A DNA stretch of 26,764 bases from Sulfuritalea sp. GTDB taxonomy: Bacteria; Pseudomonadota; Gammaproteobacteria; Burkholderiales; Rhodocyclaceae. Numbering within the stretch: position 1 is the stretch's first letter; each line of letters begins with the position of its first letter. The notes below the pieces were generated by a model, which made no database searches, was not told where the DNA came from, and saw only the letters and a program-made list of their open reading frames with translations. Positions 15,984 to 26,764 of the stretch are shown one piece after another. The position numbers and the translations under genes are program-made. The DNA lies in NCBI GenBank assembly GCA_021738105.1, contig JAIPCS010000014.1, positions 1 to 26,764 of the forward strand, written 5' to 3'.

Positions 15984-18900
15984 GACCCTTGTCCTCCTGG
16001 TGATGCCGGGCGTGTCCGGGAAAGATGCGGCGCACCACGACAAAAAATACCGGGACGAGAAAAACCGCCAGCACGGTGGCGGCGAACATGCCGCCGATCA
16101 CACCGGTGCCAATGGCGTGGCGGCTGTTGGCGCCGGCGCCGGTAGACACGGCCAGCGGCAGCACGCCGAACATGAAGGCAATCGAGGTCATCAGGATCGG
16201 CCGAAAGCGCAGGCGGCAGGCTTCCAGCGTGGCTTCGATCAGATTCTTTCCCTGCTCCTGCAACTCGCGGGCGAATTCGATGGTCAGAATCGCATTCTTT
16301 GCCGATAGGCCGATGATGGCGATGAGGCCAACATTGAAATACACGTCGTTGGGCAGCCCGCGCAGGGTAACAGCCAGCACCGCACCGAAAATGCCCAGCG
16401 GCACCACCAGCATGACCGCAACAGGGATCGACCAGCTCTCGTACAGGGCGGCCAGGCAGAGGAAGACCACGACCAGCGACACGCCAAACAGGAAGGGTGC
16501 CTGGTTGCCGGAAAGCCGCTCCTCGTAGGAACTGCCCGACCATTCGAAGCCGACTCCGCTTGGCAACTTGGTGGCAATATCTTCCATCGCCGCCAGCGCC
16601 TCGCCCGTTGACCGGCCCGGCGCCGGGTTTCCGGCGATCTTCATCGAGGGCAGGCCATTGTAGCGGTCGAGCTTGGGACTGCCGACAATCCAGCTTGCCG
16701 TAGCGATTTCGGCGAGCGGAATGATGTCGCCGCGTCCATTCTTGACCGGCAGTCGCAGCAGATCCTCCGGCGTACGCCGGGTTTCCGCCTCGGCCTGCAT
16801 CTGCACCCGCAGAATCCTTCCCTCACGCACGAAATCATTGATATAGGCGGTGCCCAGGTTCGATTGCAGAGTATCGTTGAGGTCGCCCAGATCGATGCCC
16901 ATGGCACGGGCCTTGGCCCGATCGACGCTAAGGAAGACCTGCGGGCTTGCCTCTTGACCTTCTGGCCGCACACCGGCGAGGTCGGGACGTTGGCTGGCTA
17001 GACCCAGCGCCATATTGCGTGCTTCGAGCAGCTTTTCGCGGCCCAGACCACCACGATCAAGCAAACGAAAATCGAAGCCACCGACGGCGGCAAGTTCCGG
17101 AATTGGCGGTACGTTGATGGCGAAGATCATCGCCTGCTTGATGCGGAAAAAAGCCATATTGGCGCGTTGAACTACGGAGTCCGCGCTGTCCTCCTTGTTC
17201 GGTCGCTCGTCCCAACTCTTGAGGCGCACGAAGGTGATGGCGGCGTTCTGGCCGCGCCCGAAGAACGAGAAACCGACAACGCCAATAACGTGAGCAACTT
17301 CCTTCTGCGCAAGATAGTGATTTTCGACTGTTTTCAAGACTTCCAGACTGCGCTCCTGCGTCGCTCCGGAGGGCAACTGGATGATGCTGAGAAAGTAACC
17401 CTGATCTTCGCTCGGCAGAAAACTGCCCGGCAGCTTGGTGAATAACCAGCCGGTACCGGCCAGGATCACGGCGTAAACAATGAGCCAGCGCACGGGCTTG
17501 GCCAGAAGGCGACGGGTGGTGGCGATGTAGCGATTCACGGTGGCAGCGAAAAAACGGTTGAACCAGCCAAAGAAGCCTGTCGTCGGCAACAGGTCGTCCT
17601 TGCCAACTTCATGTTTGAGCAGCGTCGCACACAGGGCGGGGGTCAGTGTCAACGCCATCGCGGCCGAGAAGCCCATGGTCAGTATCAGTGTCACCGCGAA
17701 CTGACGATAGATCGCTCCCACGGCACCGCCAAAAAACACCAGGGGCACGAACACAGCCGTCAGTACTACGGTAATAGCAATGACCGCATTGATGATCTGA
17801 CCCATGGCCTTGCGCGTTGCATCGCGCGGGCTGAGCCCCTCTTCGCTCATGATGCGCTCGACGTTCTCGATCACGACAATAGCATCGTCCACAACAATGG
17901 CGATGGCAAGCACCATGGCAAACAGGGTCAGCACATTGATTGAATAGCCGAGCACATAGAGGCCAATCAGGGCGCCGAAAAGTGACACCGGTACAACGAT
18001 GGTCGGAATGAACGTGGCCCGCAGATTTTCCAGAAACAGATACATCACCAGGACCACCAGAATCATTGCCTCGGCGAGCGTCTTGACCACCTCCCGAATT
18101 GAAATCTCAACAAAAGTCGAGGTGTCGTAGGGCACCATCCAGGAGATGCCGGGTGGAAAGTATTTGGCCAACTCTGCCATTCTGGCTTTGACTGCTTTGG
18201 CCGTATCGAGCGCATTTGCACCGGGCGCGGTGCGGATGGCTATTGCCGCAGTGGGCTGACCATCAACACGGGCGGAAATCGAATAGTCCTGCGCACCCAG
18301 TTCGACGCGGGCAACGTCCTTGACGCGCACTGTCGCACCGCCCACATCGCTACGAATGATGACATTGCCGAATTCGACGGGTGTCGACAAACGGCCTTGA
18401 GTGACAATGGCGGCGGCATACTCCTGTCCGGGCACGGCCGGAATCTGGCCAAGCTCGCCAGTGGCGATCTGCGCGTTTTGTGCGCGCACTGCTTTCGCCA
18501 CGTCGGCCGGCGTCAGACCGAAGGCTTGCAGCCTGTCCGGCTTGAGCCACAAACGCATCGAATATTCGGTACCGAAGAGAATCGCCTCACCGACACCCGG
18601 TGTGCGCCGGACGCTTTCCAGTATGTTGGCGGCGGCGTAACTTCCTAGTGCGACATTGTCGAGAGATTTGTCCGGCGAAAACAGGGCCATGAACATCAGA
18701 AAATTGCGCGCCGACTTGGTCACCGTGATTCCCAGGCGACGCGCCTCTTCCGGCAACCGTGGCTCCGCTCGCTTGACGCGATTCTGTGTTTCCACCGAGG
18801 CAAGATCAAGGTTGGTGCCGGTCTCGAAGGTCAGGGTGATGGTTCCGCGGTTCTGTTCGGAAGCGGAATCCATGTAAAGCAGATTCTCGATGCCGTTGAG

Positions 18901-19107
18901 TTCCTGTTCGATCAGCGCTACCGCTGTTTCTTCCACCACCTTGGCCGAAGCACCTGGATAAGTGACGGTGATTGCAAGCGCTGGCGGCGCCACGGATGGA
19001 TAGGCCGCCACCGGCAACTGTCGTAACGCGAGCATGCCGCCGAGCACGATGATGATTGCAATGACCCAGGCAAAGATGGGCCGGTCTATAAAAAATCGCG
19101 GGATCAT
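15976..19107 (-). CDS. RND multidrug efflux pump, HAE-1 family inner-membrane transporter (AcrB-like)
   Basis: This 1043-residue proton-driven transporter has the size and layout of AcrB/MexB: 12 membrane helices and two large periplasmic loops. The N-terminus MIPRFFIDRPIFAWVIAI is the family hallmark. The proton-relay residues D407 and D408 (AIAIVVDDAIVVIENVER) and K937 (GLSAKNAILTIEFA) are present at nearly the AcrB positions. The PVAAYPSVAPP, TYPGASAKVVE and AVFVPLVFFGGAVGAIYRQFA motifs are intact, so the pump should be functional. It exports hydrophobic or amphiphilic compounds from the periplasm and membrane; which ones cannot be read here. It starts 3 bp after the adaptor gene. Confidence 0.95.
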   Translation of the reverse strand: MIPRFFIDRPIFAWVIAIIIVLGGMLALRQLPVAAYPSVAPPALAITVTYPGASAKVVEETAVALIEQELNGIENLLYMDSASEQNRGTITLTFETGTNLDLASVETQNRVKRAEPRLPEEARRLGITVTKSARNFLMFMALFSPDKSLDNVALGSYAAANILESVRRTPGVGEAILFGTEYSMRLWLKPDRLQAFGLTPADVAKAVRAQNAQIATGELGQIPAVPGQEYAAAIVTQGRLSTPVEFGNVIIRSDVGGATVRVKDVARVELGAQDYSISARVDGQPTAAIAIRTAPGANALDTAKAVKARMAELAKYFPPGISWMVPYDTSTFVEISIREVVKTLAEAMILVVLVMYLFLENLRATFIPTIVVPVSLFGALIGLYVLGYSINVLTLFAMVLAIAIVVDDAIVVIENVERIMSEEGLSPRDATRKAMGQIINAVIAITVVLTAVFVPLVFFGGAVGAIYRQFAVTLILTMGFSAAMALTLTPALCATLLKHEVGKDDLLPTTGFFGWFNRFFAATVNRYIATTRRLLAKPVRWLIVYAVILAGTGWLFTKLPGSFLPSEDQGYFLSIIQLPSGATQERSLEVLKTVENHYLAQKEVAHVIGVVGFSFFGRGQNAAITFVRLKSWDERPNKEDSADSVVQRANMAFFRIKQAMIFAINVPPIPELAAVGGFDFRLLDRGGLGREKLLEARNMALGLASQRPDLAGVRPEGQEASPQVFLSVDRAKARAMGIDLGDLNDTLQSNLGTAYINDFVREGRILRVQMQAEAETRRTPEDLLRLPVKNGRGDIIPLAEIATASWIVGSPKLDRYNGLPSMKIAGNPAPGRSTGEALAAMEDIATKLPSGVGFEWSGSSYEERLSGNQAPFLFGVSLVVVFLCLAALYESWSIPVAVMLVVPLGIFGAVLAVTLRGLPNDVYFNVGLIAIIGLSAKNAILTIEFARELQEQGKNLIEATLEACRLRFRPILMTSIAFMFGVLPLAVSTGAGANSRHAIGTGVIGGMFAATVLAVFLVPVFFVVVRRIFPGHARHHQEDKGHD

Positions 19108-19110
19108 GGC

Positions 19111-20271
19111 TTACTTCTTTTCCGCGTCAGGCTTGGCGACAGGAGCTGTGGAATTCACGACTGGGACAGCCGCCGGAGCCGCTACCGGCAACCACGGCAC
19201 CGGCTTCACCACACTGCCGGGACGAGCCTTCTGCAGACCATTCACGATGATCTGCTCGCCACCCTTCAGTCCTTCGGTGACGATGAAGTTCGGGCCGGAC
19301 ATTGCCCCGGTCTGGATTGGACGCGGCGCCACCTTGCCTTCGGCATTCACGGTCATGACGAATTGGCCCTGGGCGCCGCCTAGTACTGCGCGCTGTGGTA
19401 CACGGATTGCGTTTTCGAGTTGTGCCTGGGGAAAGCGGACGCGAACGAAAGTGCCGGGCAGCAGGTCACGTCGCGGATTGGGAAACTCGGCGCGCAAGAG
19501 CACGGCCCCGCTGTTCGGGTCAACCGCCAGATCGGAGAACCGCAGGCGACCGGTTTCCGGGTAAAGCGAGCCGTCCTCCAGTACGAGTTCCACCTTGGTT
19601 GAGTCGGCCTTTTTCTGGTTTCCTGCTTTCACGGCTTGCCGCAAGCGCAGCAGGTCGGAGTAGGACTGCGTGAACTCTACACGGATCGGATCGAGCTGCT
19701 CGATGGTGGCCAGATGCGTCGCCTCGCTCTTGCCCACCAAGGCGCCCTCCGTCACGAACGCACGGCCTATGTGGCCTGATATTGGCGCTGACGGTACCGC
19801 GTTTTCGCGGTCCAGCCTGGCCTTTGCGAGAGTCGCTTCGGCCTGCTTCACCTTCGCTTCGGCGGTGTCAAACTCTTGCTGACTGACTGCCTTGATGTCG
19901 AGCAAGGGCCGGTACCGATCCAGCACAGCCTTCGCGGCTGCCAAGTCTGCCTCGGCCGCCGCCGCCTGCGCTATGTAAGTTCGAGCGTCAATACGGAACA
20001 GCGGGGTGCCGGCGACAATATCGGTTCCTTCCGTGAACAGACGTTTCTCAATTACACCTTCGATGCGAGCCCTCACTTGCGCGGAACGCACCGCCTGCAG
20101 ACGACCCGGAAGATCTTGCGTTATTGTAGCGCTGGCAGAGGTGGCGATAATCACATCGACTTCCGGAGGCGGCATCGCGGCGCCCGGGCCCACCGCTGCC
20201 GGGGCTTTTTTATCCCCTTGACCGCAAGCGGCAAGAAATGCGAACAACAATAGAATGAGACTATTTTTCAT
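19111..20271 (-). CDS. RND efflux periplasmic adaptor lipoprotein (membrane fusion protein, AcrA/MexA-like)
   Basis: This 386-residue adaptor links the pump to the outer-membrane channel. It has a lipoprotein signal with lipobox LAAC (C16), a barrel-sandwich hybrid/lipoyl part (QVRARIEGVIEKRLFTEGTDIVAGTPLFRID), and an alpha-helical hairpin (about 105-160, AAEADLAAAKAVLDRYRPLL...KVKQAEATLAKARLDREN). The second lipoyl half (APISGHIGRAFVTEGALV) and the beta-barrel and membrane-proximal domains follow. The C-terminus is Ala/Pro/Val-rich. Its ATG overlaps the tetR stop as ATGA, so it is translationally coupled to its regulator. Confidence 0.94.
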   Translation of the reverse strand: MKNSLILLLFAFLAACGQGDKKAPAAVGPGAAMPPPEVDVIIATSASATITQDLPGRLQAVRSAQVRARIEGVIEKRLFTEGTDIVAGTPLFRIDARTYIAQAAAAEADLAAAKAVLDRYRPLLDIKAVSQQEFDTAEAKVKQAEATLAKARLDRENAVPSAPISGHIGRAFVTEGALVGKSEATHLATIEQLDPIRVEFTQSYSDLLRLRQAVKAGNQKKADSTKVELVLEDGSLYPETGRLRFSDLAVDPNSGAVLLRAEFPNPRRDLLPGTFVRVRFPQAQLENAIRVPQRAVLGGAQGQFVMTVNAEGKVAPRPIQTGAMSGPNFIVTEGLKGGEQIIVNGLQKARPGSVVKPVPWLPVAAPAAVPVVNSTAPVAKPDAEKK

Positions 20272-20924
20272 GGAAGGCTCCGTTGCGGGGCGGGGTTCAG
20301 CGAGGGTACTGCTGGCAGATTGTGTGTAGCCGGTGCAAAGGCGCGCATGAAGCAGTCGATGATCTGACCGACATGCTCCGGATCGGGTTCGGGCGGAGGA
20401 TCGCCGGAGAAAAGGTAACGGCTGCGGTCAGCGCCGACCAGCATGGATAACAACAGATTTGCGGCGAACTCGGGAGATGCGGAGCGCAGTTCGCCCTTGC
20501 TCATGGCTTCTTTCAGCACGACGGATAAGCGCGCCGTAGTCTGTGCCGGGCCGCTGCGATAAAAACTTGCCGCGAGTTCAGGGAAGCGCACGGCCTCAGC
20601 TGTCAAGGTCCGAAAGAATCCGAGACCTTCGGCACTCAGAACCTTGTTTCTATACATTACACCGAAGCGGAGCAGGCGCTCACGTAACGACTGCTGGTTT
20701 CCGTCCAGTGTGATCAGCAGGGTGGCGATCGATTGCTTGACGACTTCGCCGAACAAGTCGGCCTTGCACGGAAAATGGTTGTAGAGCGTTTGCCTGGCGA
20801 CTCCTGCACGCGCCGCCACACGTTCGACGCTGGCTCGATACCCCTCTTCGACGAAGACTTCTGCCGCTGCTTGAATCAGGCGCGCTCGACAGTCGAGGAG
20901 GTCGGTTTCGGGCAGCGAAGTCAT
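20268..20924 (-). CDS. TetR family transcriptional regulator of the efflux operon
   Basis: This is a 218-residue TetR/AcrR repressor. The N-terminal helix-turn-helix is clear (about residues 14-60: LIQAAAEVFVEEGYRASVERVAARAGVARQTLYNHF), followed by a helical ligand domain with a C-terminal TetR_C-type region and a Pro-rich tail. It is the first gene of the four-gene efflux operon rather than divergently transcribed, so it should autoregulate itself together with the pump. The start is ATG at 20924; the ribosome site is weak. A 12-bp perfect palindrome 20 bp upstream is the likely operator. The ligand is unknown. Confidence 0.93.
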   Translation of the reverse strand: MTSLPETDLLDCRARLIQAAAEVFVEEGYRASVERVAARAGVARQTLYNHFPCKADLFGEVVKQSIATLLITLDGNQQSLRERLLRFGVMYRNKVLSAEGLGFFRTLTAEAVRFPELAASFYRSGPAQTTARLSVVLKEAMSKGELRSASPEFAANLLLSMLVGADRSRYLFSGDPPPEPDPEHVGQIIDCFMRAFAPATHNLPAVPSLNPAPQRSLP

Positions 20925-20943
20925 GGCGCAAAATATTGGACTG

Positions 20944-20955
20944 GACTGTACAGTC
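20944..20955. promoter_or_regulatory. Candidate TetR operator (12-bp palindrome)
   Basis: GACTGTACAGTC is a perfect inverted repeat 20 bp before the tetR start. It overlaps a candidate sigma-70 promoter on the minus strand: TTGCAA (20975-20980), 17-bp spacer, TAGACT (20952-20957). A repressor bound here would cover the -10 region. The assignment is inferred from position and symmetry. Confidence 0.6.
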
Positions 20956-20980
20956 TATTTCAAGGCTAATTCTATTGCAA
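20952..20980 (-). promoter_or_regulatory. Candidate sigma-70 promoter of the tetR-efflux operon
   Basis: On the minus strand TTGCAA and TAGACT (each 4/6 to consensus) are 17 bp apart, and the -10 overlaps the palindromic operator. This is the best-spaced pair in the 139 bp between atpC and tetR. Strength is likely modest. Confidence 0.45.
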
Positions 20981-21017
20981 GCCGCAATCAACGATCCTAT
21001 GACTTGGAAATGCAAGC

Positions 21018-21043
21018 AAAAAGGGCAGCCGAAGCTGCCCTTT
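21018..21043 (-). terminator. Intrinsic terminator of the atp operon
   Basis: Read on the minus strand: stem GGGCAGC, loop TTCG, stem GCTGCCC, then TTTTT (complement of 21018-21022). The stem is extended by A-T pairs. It begins about 20 bp after the atpC stop and insulates the atp operon from the tetR operon downstream on the same strand. Confidence 0.88.
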
Positions 21044-21063
21044 CGCCGCCAGCGAGCTCAAGC

Positions 21064-21486
21064 TCAATGGCGCTGTTTGCGCAGGCGATCGATTGCGGCA
21101 AGCTGGGCGATCGCTTCCGCCAACTCCGCTTGTGCGCGAGCGTAATCCATCTCGGAACCGCGATTGACCATTGCTTCTTCTGCCAGCTTTTTCGCCTCAA
21201 GTGCCTTGGCTTGATCAAGATCTGCGCCACGGATGGCGGTATCGGCCAATACGGTAACAAGACCCGGTTGTACTTCCAGCAAACCACCCGCTACGAAAAT
21301 CAATTCTTCTTTATCGTCGGGCAGTTTGACACGGACGGCACCTGGCTTGATACGTGTCATCAGTGGCATATGGCCAGGCAGAATTCCCAGTTCACCTGCT
21401 TCGCCGGGAAGTACAACAAATTCCGCCAATCCGGAGAAGATCGACTCCTCGGCACTAACGATGTCTACGTGAATGGTCATGGCCAT
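21064..21486 (-). CDS. atpC: ATP synthase F1 epsilon subunit
   Basis: This 140-residue epsilon subunit is part of the central stalk and regulates ATP hydrolysis. The N-terminal beta-sandwich (about 1-88) has [34 protein letters not shown] and the [16 protein letters not shown] strand. The C-terminal helical hairpin (about 90-140) is present. The first ATG at 21486 is favoured over the one two codons later because AAGAGG lies at the right distance. It follows atpD by 24 bp and is the last gene of the operon before the terminator. Confidence 0.96.
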   Translation of the reverse strand: MAMTIHVDIVSAEESIFSGLAEFVVLPGEAGELGILPGHMPLMTRIKPGAVRVKLPDDKEELIFVAGGLLEVQPGLVTVLADTAIRGADLDQAKALEAKKLAEEAMVNRGSEMDYARAQAELAEAIAQLAAIDRLRKQRH

Positions 21487-21510
21487 ACTTTACCTCTTAT
21501 CGCTGTACGC

Positions 21511-22941
<1,431 letters not shown>

Positions 22942-22957
22942 TCATTCATCGCAAGGC

Positions 22958-23839
22958 TTAACCGGCAATTGCCGCGGCGCCACCAACGATCTCGGAGATC
23001 TCCTTGGTAATCGCAGCCTGACGCGCTTTGTTGTAAACCAGCTGCAATTCCTTGATCACGCTGCCTGCGTTGTCGGTCGCCGCCTTCATTGCCACCATTC
23101 GCGCCGACTGCTCGGAGGCCATATTTTCCGCCACACCTTGATAGATCAGCGCTTCCACGTATCGCACCAGCAATTCGTCGATGACGGTTTGTGCGTCAGG
23201 CTCGTAGAGGTAGTCCCAACTTCTCTCTGGTGTACCCATGCGCTCTCCGGATAGCGGCAACAGCGGCTCGATCACCGGCTCCTGCTTCATCGTGTTGATG
23301 AAGCGGGTATAGGCAATATGCACGGCATCCAGTTCGCCGGCCTGAAATGCATCGATCATGACCTTCATTGGTCCGATCAACTTTTCCAGATGCGGTGTGT
23401 CACCCAGGTGCGTGATATGCGAGACCACGTTGGCGCCCAGGCGTTGCATGAAACCCAATCCCTTGTTGCCGATGCAGGTCACGCGAATATCCGTGGCGCC
23501 ATTGGTTTCCCACAGACGCATGGTGTTCATTGCCTGGCGCAAAATATTTGTATTGAGGCCCCCGCAAAGGCCCTTGTCCGTCGTTACCACAATCAGACCA
23601 ACGCGCTTGGCTACGTCCGCCTTGTCTCGTCCAAGGAAGGCATGGCGATACTCGGTTACATTAGCCTGAGAAAGATTCGCCGCCAGGCGGCGAATCTTTT
23701 CACTATAGGGACGAGCAGCACGCATCCGCTCCTGCGCCTTGCGCATTTTGGATGCAGCCACCATCTCCATAGCCTTGGTGATCTTGCGCGTGTTCTGGAC
23801 GCTCTTGATCTTGGTGCGGATCTCTTTACTGCCCGGCAT
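22958..23839 (-). CDS. atpG: ATP synthase F1 gamma subunit
   Basis: This 293-residue gamma subunit forms the rotating shaft. The N-terminal helix [33 protein letters not shown] and the C-terminal helix with [43 protein letters not shown] are both intact. The central [13 protein letters not shown] motif is present. The start is ATG at 23839 with GGGGAG upstream. The codons for KIRRLAANL contain a 29-nt palindrome (listed separately), though the protein sequence there is ordinary. Confidence 0.97.
   Translation of the reverse strand: MPGSKEIRTKIKSVQNTRKITKAMEMVAASKMRKAQERMRAARPYSEKIRRLAANLSQANVTEYRHAFLGRDKADVAKRVGLIVVTTDKGLCGGLNTNILRQAMNTMRLWETNGATDIRVTCIGNKGLGFMQRLGANVVSHITHLGDTPHLEKLIGPMKVMIDAFQAGELDAVHIAYTRFINTMKQEPVIEPLLPLSGERMGTPERSWDYLYEPDAQTVIDELLVRYVEALIYQGVAENMASEQSARMVAMKAATDNAGSVIKELQLVYNKARQAAITKEISEIVGGAAAIAG
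23671..23699. repeat. 29-nt perfect palindrome inside atpG
   Basis: Two 14-nt arms (23671-23684 and 23686-23699) are exact reverse complements around a single central base. In RNA this would fold as a stem of about 12 bp closed by a 5-nt loop. It lies wholly inside the atpG coding region, about 140 bp after its start, and is followed by a TTT run on either strand. Confidence 0.85.
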
Positions 23840-23864
23840 GATCGCTCCCCGTCAAAGTCTGCGA

Positions 23865-25403
23865 TCAGGCCCAGGATTTCTTGAACTCGGTTACTGCGGC
23901 CTTGAGTTCAGCCTCAGCATCCTTGTCCAAATCACTGGTCGTTTCGATCTTGGTCATCAAGGCCGCATGCTTCTGATGCACGTATTGATGCAATTCCGTT
24001 TCGAACGGAAGGATTCGAGTGACATCAATGTCATCCATGAAGCCTTCGTTCGACGCGTAGAGCGTAACGGCCATTTCAGCGACAGACAGCGGTGCATACT
24101 GCAACTGCTTCATCAATTCGGTCACCCGGCGACCACGCTCAAGCTGCTTGCGCGTCGCTTCGTCAAGATCCGATGCGAACTGAGCGAAAGCAGCAAGCTC
24201 TCGATACTGGGCGAGCGCCAGACGCACACCGCCACCCAGCTTCTTGATCGCCTTGGTCTGTGCCGCACCACCCACGCGTGAAACCGAAACACCGGCGTTC
24301 ATGGCCGGACGGATACCTGCATTGAACAAGTCGGTTTCCAGAAAGATCTGGCCGTCGGTAATCGAAATCACGTTAGTCGGCACGAAAGCGGAAACGTCGC
24401 CCGCCTGAGTTTCAATAATTGGCAATGCAGTCAGTGAACCCGTCTTGCCTTTGACTTCACCGTTGGTGAGCTTCTCAACCCAAGCTTCCGAGACGCGTGC
24501 AGCGCGTTCGAGCAGGCGCGAGTGCAAATAGAACACGTCACCCGGATAGGCTTCACGACCAGGTGGGCGACGCAGCAACAGGGAAATCTGACGATACGCC
24601 CAGGCCTGCTTGGTCAGATCGTCATAAATGATCAGGGCATCCATGCCGCGGTCACGGAAGTACTCACCCATCGAGCAACCCGTGTAAGGGGCGATGAACT
24701 GGGTCGCAGCGGAATCGGAAGCCGTGGCTGCCACCACGATGGTGTATTCCATCGCACCATGTTCCTGAAGCTTGCGCACCACGTTGGCAACGGTCGAAGC
24801 CTTCTGGCCGATTGCGACGTAGATGCAGAACATGTTCTGCCCCTTCTGGTTGATGATTGCATCAACCGCAACGGCCGTCTTGCCGGTCTGGCGATCGCCA
24901 ATGATCAGTTCGCGCTGTCCGCGACCGACGGGAACCATCGAGTCGATCGCCTTGAGCCCTGTCTGTACCGGCTGCGACACTGACTTGCGCCAGATCACGC
25001 CGGGCGCGACTTTTTCAATCTTGTCAGTAACCTTGGCGTTGATCGGACCCTTGCCGTCGATCGGCTCGCCCAAGGCATTCACTACGCGTCCCAGCAATTC
25101 AGGACCGACGGGCACCTCGAGAATGCGACCGGTACATTTAACCGTATCGCCCTCTGAAATATGTTCGTAGTCGCCCAACACCACAGCGCCGACAGAGTCA
25201 CGCTCAAGGTTCAAAGCAAGGCCAAAGGTATCGCCGGGAAACTCAAGCATTTCGCCCTGCATCACGTCGGTCAAACCGTGAATTCGGCAAATGCCGTCGG
25301 TGACCGAGACCACAGTACCCTCGTTGCGGGCCGTGGCAGCCAATTCCATGTTCTGGATCCGGCTCTTGATCAGATCACTGATTTCGGATGGATTAAGGTT
25401 CAT
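23865..25403 (-). CDS. atpA: ATP synthase F1 alpha subunit
   Basis: This 512-residue non-catalytic nucleotide-binding subunit has Walker A GDRQTGKT (169-176), the [48 protein letters not shown] block and the arginine-finger region [20 protein letters not shown] at 25403 was chosen; the frame begins one codon earlier with TTG. AGGAG lies about 8 bases upstream. It sits between atpH and atpG. Confidence 0.97.
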   Translation of the reverse strand: MNLNPSEISDLIKSRIQNMELAATARNEGTVVSVTDGICRIHGLTDVMQGEMLEFPGDTFGLALNLERDSVGAVVLGDYEHISEGDTVKCTGRILEVPVGPELLGRVVNALGEPIDGKGPINAKVTDKIEKVAPGVIWRKSVSQPVQTGLKAIDSMVPVGRGQRELIIGDRQTGKTAVAVDAIINQKGQNMFCIYVAIGQKASTVANVVRKLQEHGAMEYTIVVAATASDSAATQFIAPYTGCSMGEYFRDRGMDALIIYDDLTKQAWAYRQISLLLRRPPGREAYPGDVFYLHSRLLERAARVSEAWVEKLTNGEVKGKTGSLTALPIIETQAGDVSAFVPTNVISITDGQIFLETDLFNAGIRPAMNAGVSVSRVGGAAQTKAIKKLGGGVRLALAQYRELAAFAQFASDLDEATRKQLERGRRVTELMKQLQYAPLSVAEMAVTLYASNEGFMDDIDVTRILPFETELHQYVHQKHAALMTKIETTSDLDKDAEAELKAAVTEFKKSWA

Positions 25404-25413
25404 CAAATTACTC

Positions 25414-25965
25414 CTAGTTCTTTAGCGCGGTGGCCATGGCGGCGAGTTTGCCGCGGACCGAGGCGTCAATGACTTCATCGCCGACGGCAATACGAACGCC
25501 ACCAATCAGTTCGGCATCAACCTTAACGGTCGCTTTGACCTTGGACCCGAACTTGCGCTCGAGGTCGGCCACAAGCGCCTTCAATGTTACTTCGTCAAGC
25601 GCAAAGGCCGAGGTAATCTCTGCATCGCGGACACCCTCCTGATCATGCTTGAGTTCGTTGAAGATCACATTGATTTCAGGAAGTACAAAAAGGCGATCAT
25701 TTTCCGCAAGGACACGAACAAAATTTCGCTGATTGACCGGCAGTTTCGATTGCGCTTCATTGTTGCTCGCCACATCGAGACAGAGCTGTGCCAATTGGTC
25801 GCGGCTCAGACGCGGATTACCAAAGCACTCTTCCATTTCCGGACGAACGGCCACAGCGGAAAGTCGCTCCAGCACTTCGGACCAGGCGGCCAGCGCATTC
25901 TCACCTTTTGCCAGCTGGAACGCAGCCTCGGCATAAGGGCGCGCAAGTGTGACGTTCTCGGCCAT
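25414..25965 (-). CDS. atpH: ATP synthase F1 delta subunit
   Basis: This 183-residue delta (OSCP) subunit connects F1 to the peripheral b stalk. The N-terminal helical domain begins [18 protein letters not shown], and the C-terminal OSCP signature region ([50 protein letters not shown]) is well conserved. The length is normal. ATG at 25965 is 6 bp after the atpF stop, and 10 bp separate its stop from the atpA start. Confidence 0.96.
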   Translation of the reverse strand: MAENVTLARPYAEAAFQLAKGENALAAWSEVLERLSAVAVRPEMEECFGNPRLSRDQLAQLCLDVASNNEAQSKLPVNQRNFVRVLAENDRLFVLPEINVIFNELKHDQEGVRDAEITSAFALDEVTLKALVADLERKFGSKVKATVKVDAELIGGVRIAVGDEVIDASVRGKLAAMATALKN

Positions 25966-25971
25966 GATGGA

Positions 25972-26442
25972 TTAGAGCTCCGACTTGAGTTGTGCCAGCA
26001 ACTCGGCGTGGGCCTGGGCGTTGATTTCCTTGCGCAGAATGCGCTCGGCGCCGGCCACGGCAAGTGTCGCCACATGTTCACGGAGAGCTTCTCTGGCTTT
26101 CTGAGAAGCTGCACCCGCTTCTGCTTCAGCGGCCTCACGAGCTGCATTGACGATGCGCGCGCCCTCGGCTCGTGCTTCCTCAATCAGCTGGGCGACTTGT
26201 CGCTCGGCGCCACTGCGAAATTCGGAAGCCGTCTCCCTGGCCTTGCGCAATTCATCGGAAGCCATTTTTTCTGCGTGAGCCAAATCGGCCTTGGCCTTGT
26301 CAGCGGCCGCAAGCCCATCGGCTATCTTGCTCGCACGCTCGTCGAGTGCCTTCATAATGGGCGGCCACACGAATGTCATCGTGAACCACGCCAGAATGAG
26401 GAACACAACCAGCTGGGCAAATAGCGTTGCGTTCAGATTCAC
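25972..26442 (-). CDS. atpF: ATP synthase Fo b subunit
   Basis: This 156-residue peripheral-stalk subunit has one N-terminal membrane helix (about 5-25, [22 protein letters not shown]) followed by a long charged, Ala-rich coiled coil to the C-terminus, as expected. The start codon is GTG at 26442, supported by AAGGAG eight bases upstream and by the conserved MNLNATL N-terminus. It follows atpE by 32 bp. Confidence 0.96.
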   Translation of the reverse strand: MNLNATLFAQLVVFLILAWFTMTFVWPPIMKALDERASKIADGLAAADKAKADLAHAEKMASDELRKARETASEFRSGAERQVAQLIEEARAEGARIVNAAREAAEAEAGAASQKAREALREHVATLAVAGAERILRKEINAQAHAELLAQLKSEL

Positions 26443-26474
26443 GGTAGTCGCTCCTTAAGCGTTATTGGAGACGA

Positions 26475-26762
<288 letters not shown>

Positions 26763-26764
26763 TT

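Overview
The window is GC-rich bacterial chromosome, packed with genes and almost free of non-coding space. The mix of families suggests a betaproteobacterium, possibly Rhodocyclales- or Nitrosomonadales-like: a DUF971-ubiE-Tim44-ubiJ gene run, a DUF3683 FAD/FeS oxidoreductase followed by a HIT protein, a PhoBR pair and a canonical atp operon with a proton-type c subunit. Genus and species cannot be read from the sequence alone. No rRNA, tRNA, CRISPR array or insertion sequence was seen, and no gene-free stretch exceeds about 205 bases.

Layout. (1) 1-4790, plus strand: the C-terminal two thirds of a large FAD/4Fe-4S/CCG oxidoreductase (cut by the window edge), a HIT-family hydrolase, and a 552-residue protein with a C-terminal PilZ-like region. 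(2) 4781-6768, minus strand: phoB-phoR, overlapping by four bases, with a good Pho box upstream of phoB. (3) 6929-13799, plus strand: a seven-gene co-directional run. It starts with DUF971, ubiE, a Tim44-domain membrane protein and ubiJ (ubiquinone synthesis). Where ubiB would often follow, there is instead a moxR / DUF58 / membrane transglutaminase (TgpA-like) module. (4) 14004-14567, plus strand: a small secreted monoheme DUF3365 cytochrome, framed by two near-identical 24-bp direct repeats, one of which is the 3' end of the neighbouring efflux gene. (5) 14574-20924, minus strand: a compact tetR - periplasmic adaptor - RND pump - outer-membrane channel operon with a palindromic operator candidate at its promoter. 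(6) 21018-26732, minus strand: the F1Fo ATP synthase genes atpE-F-H-A-G-D-C, ending in a textbook intrinsic terminator.

How they work together. UbiE and UbiJ supply ubiquinone, and the oxidoreductase probably feeds electrons towards a quinone pool or a soluble carrier. ATP synthase uses the resulting proton gradient, and the RND pump spends the same gradient on export. PhoBR senses phosphate. The MoxR/DUF58/transglutaminase set is a widespread but poorly understood envelope-associated module.

No wholly new system is evident. The most unusual signals are RNA- or DNA-level ones: a perfect UUCG-loop intrinsic terminator inside the ubiJ coding sequence, a 29-nt palindrome inside atpG, the direct repeats around the cytochrome gene, and a PilZ domain whose two ligand motifs are pushed far apart.
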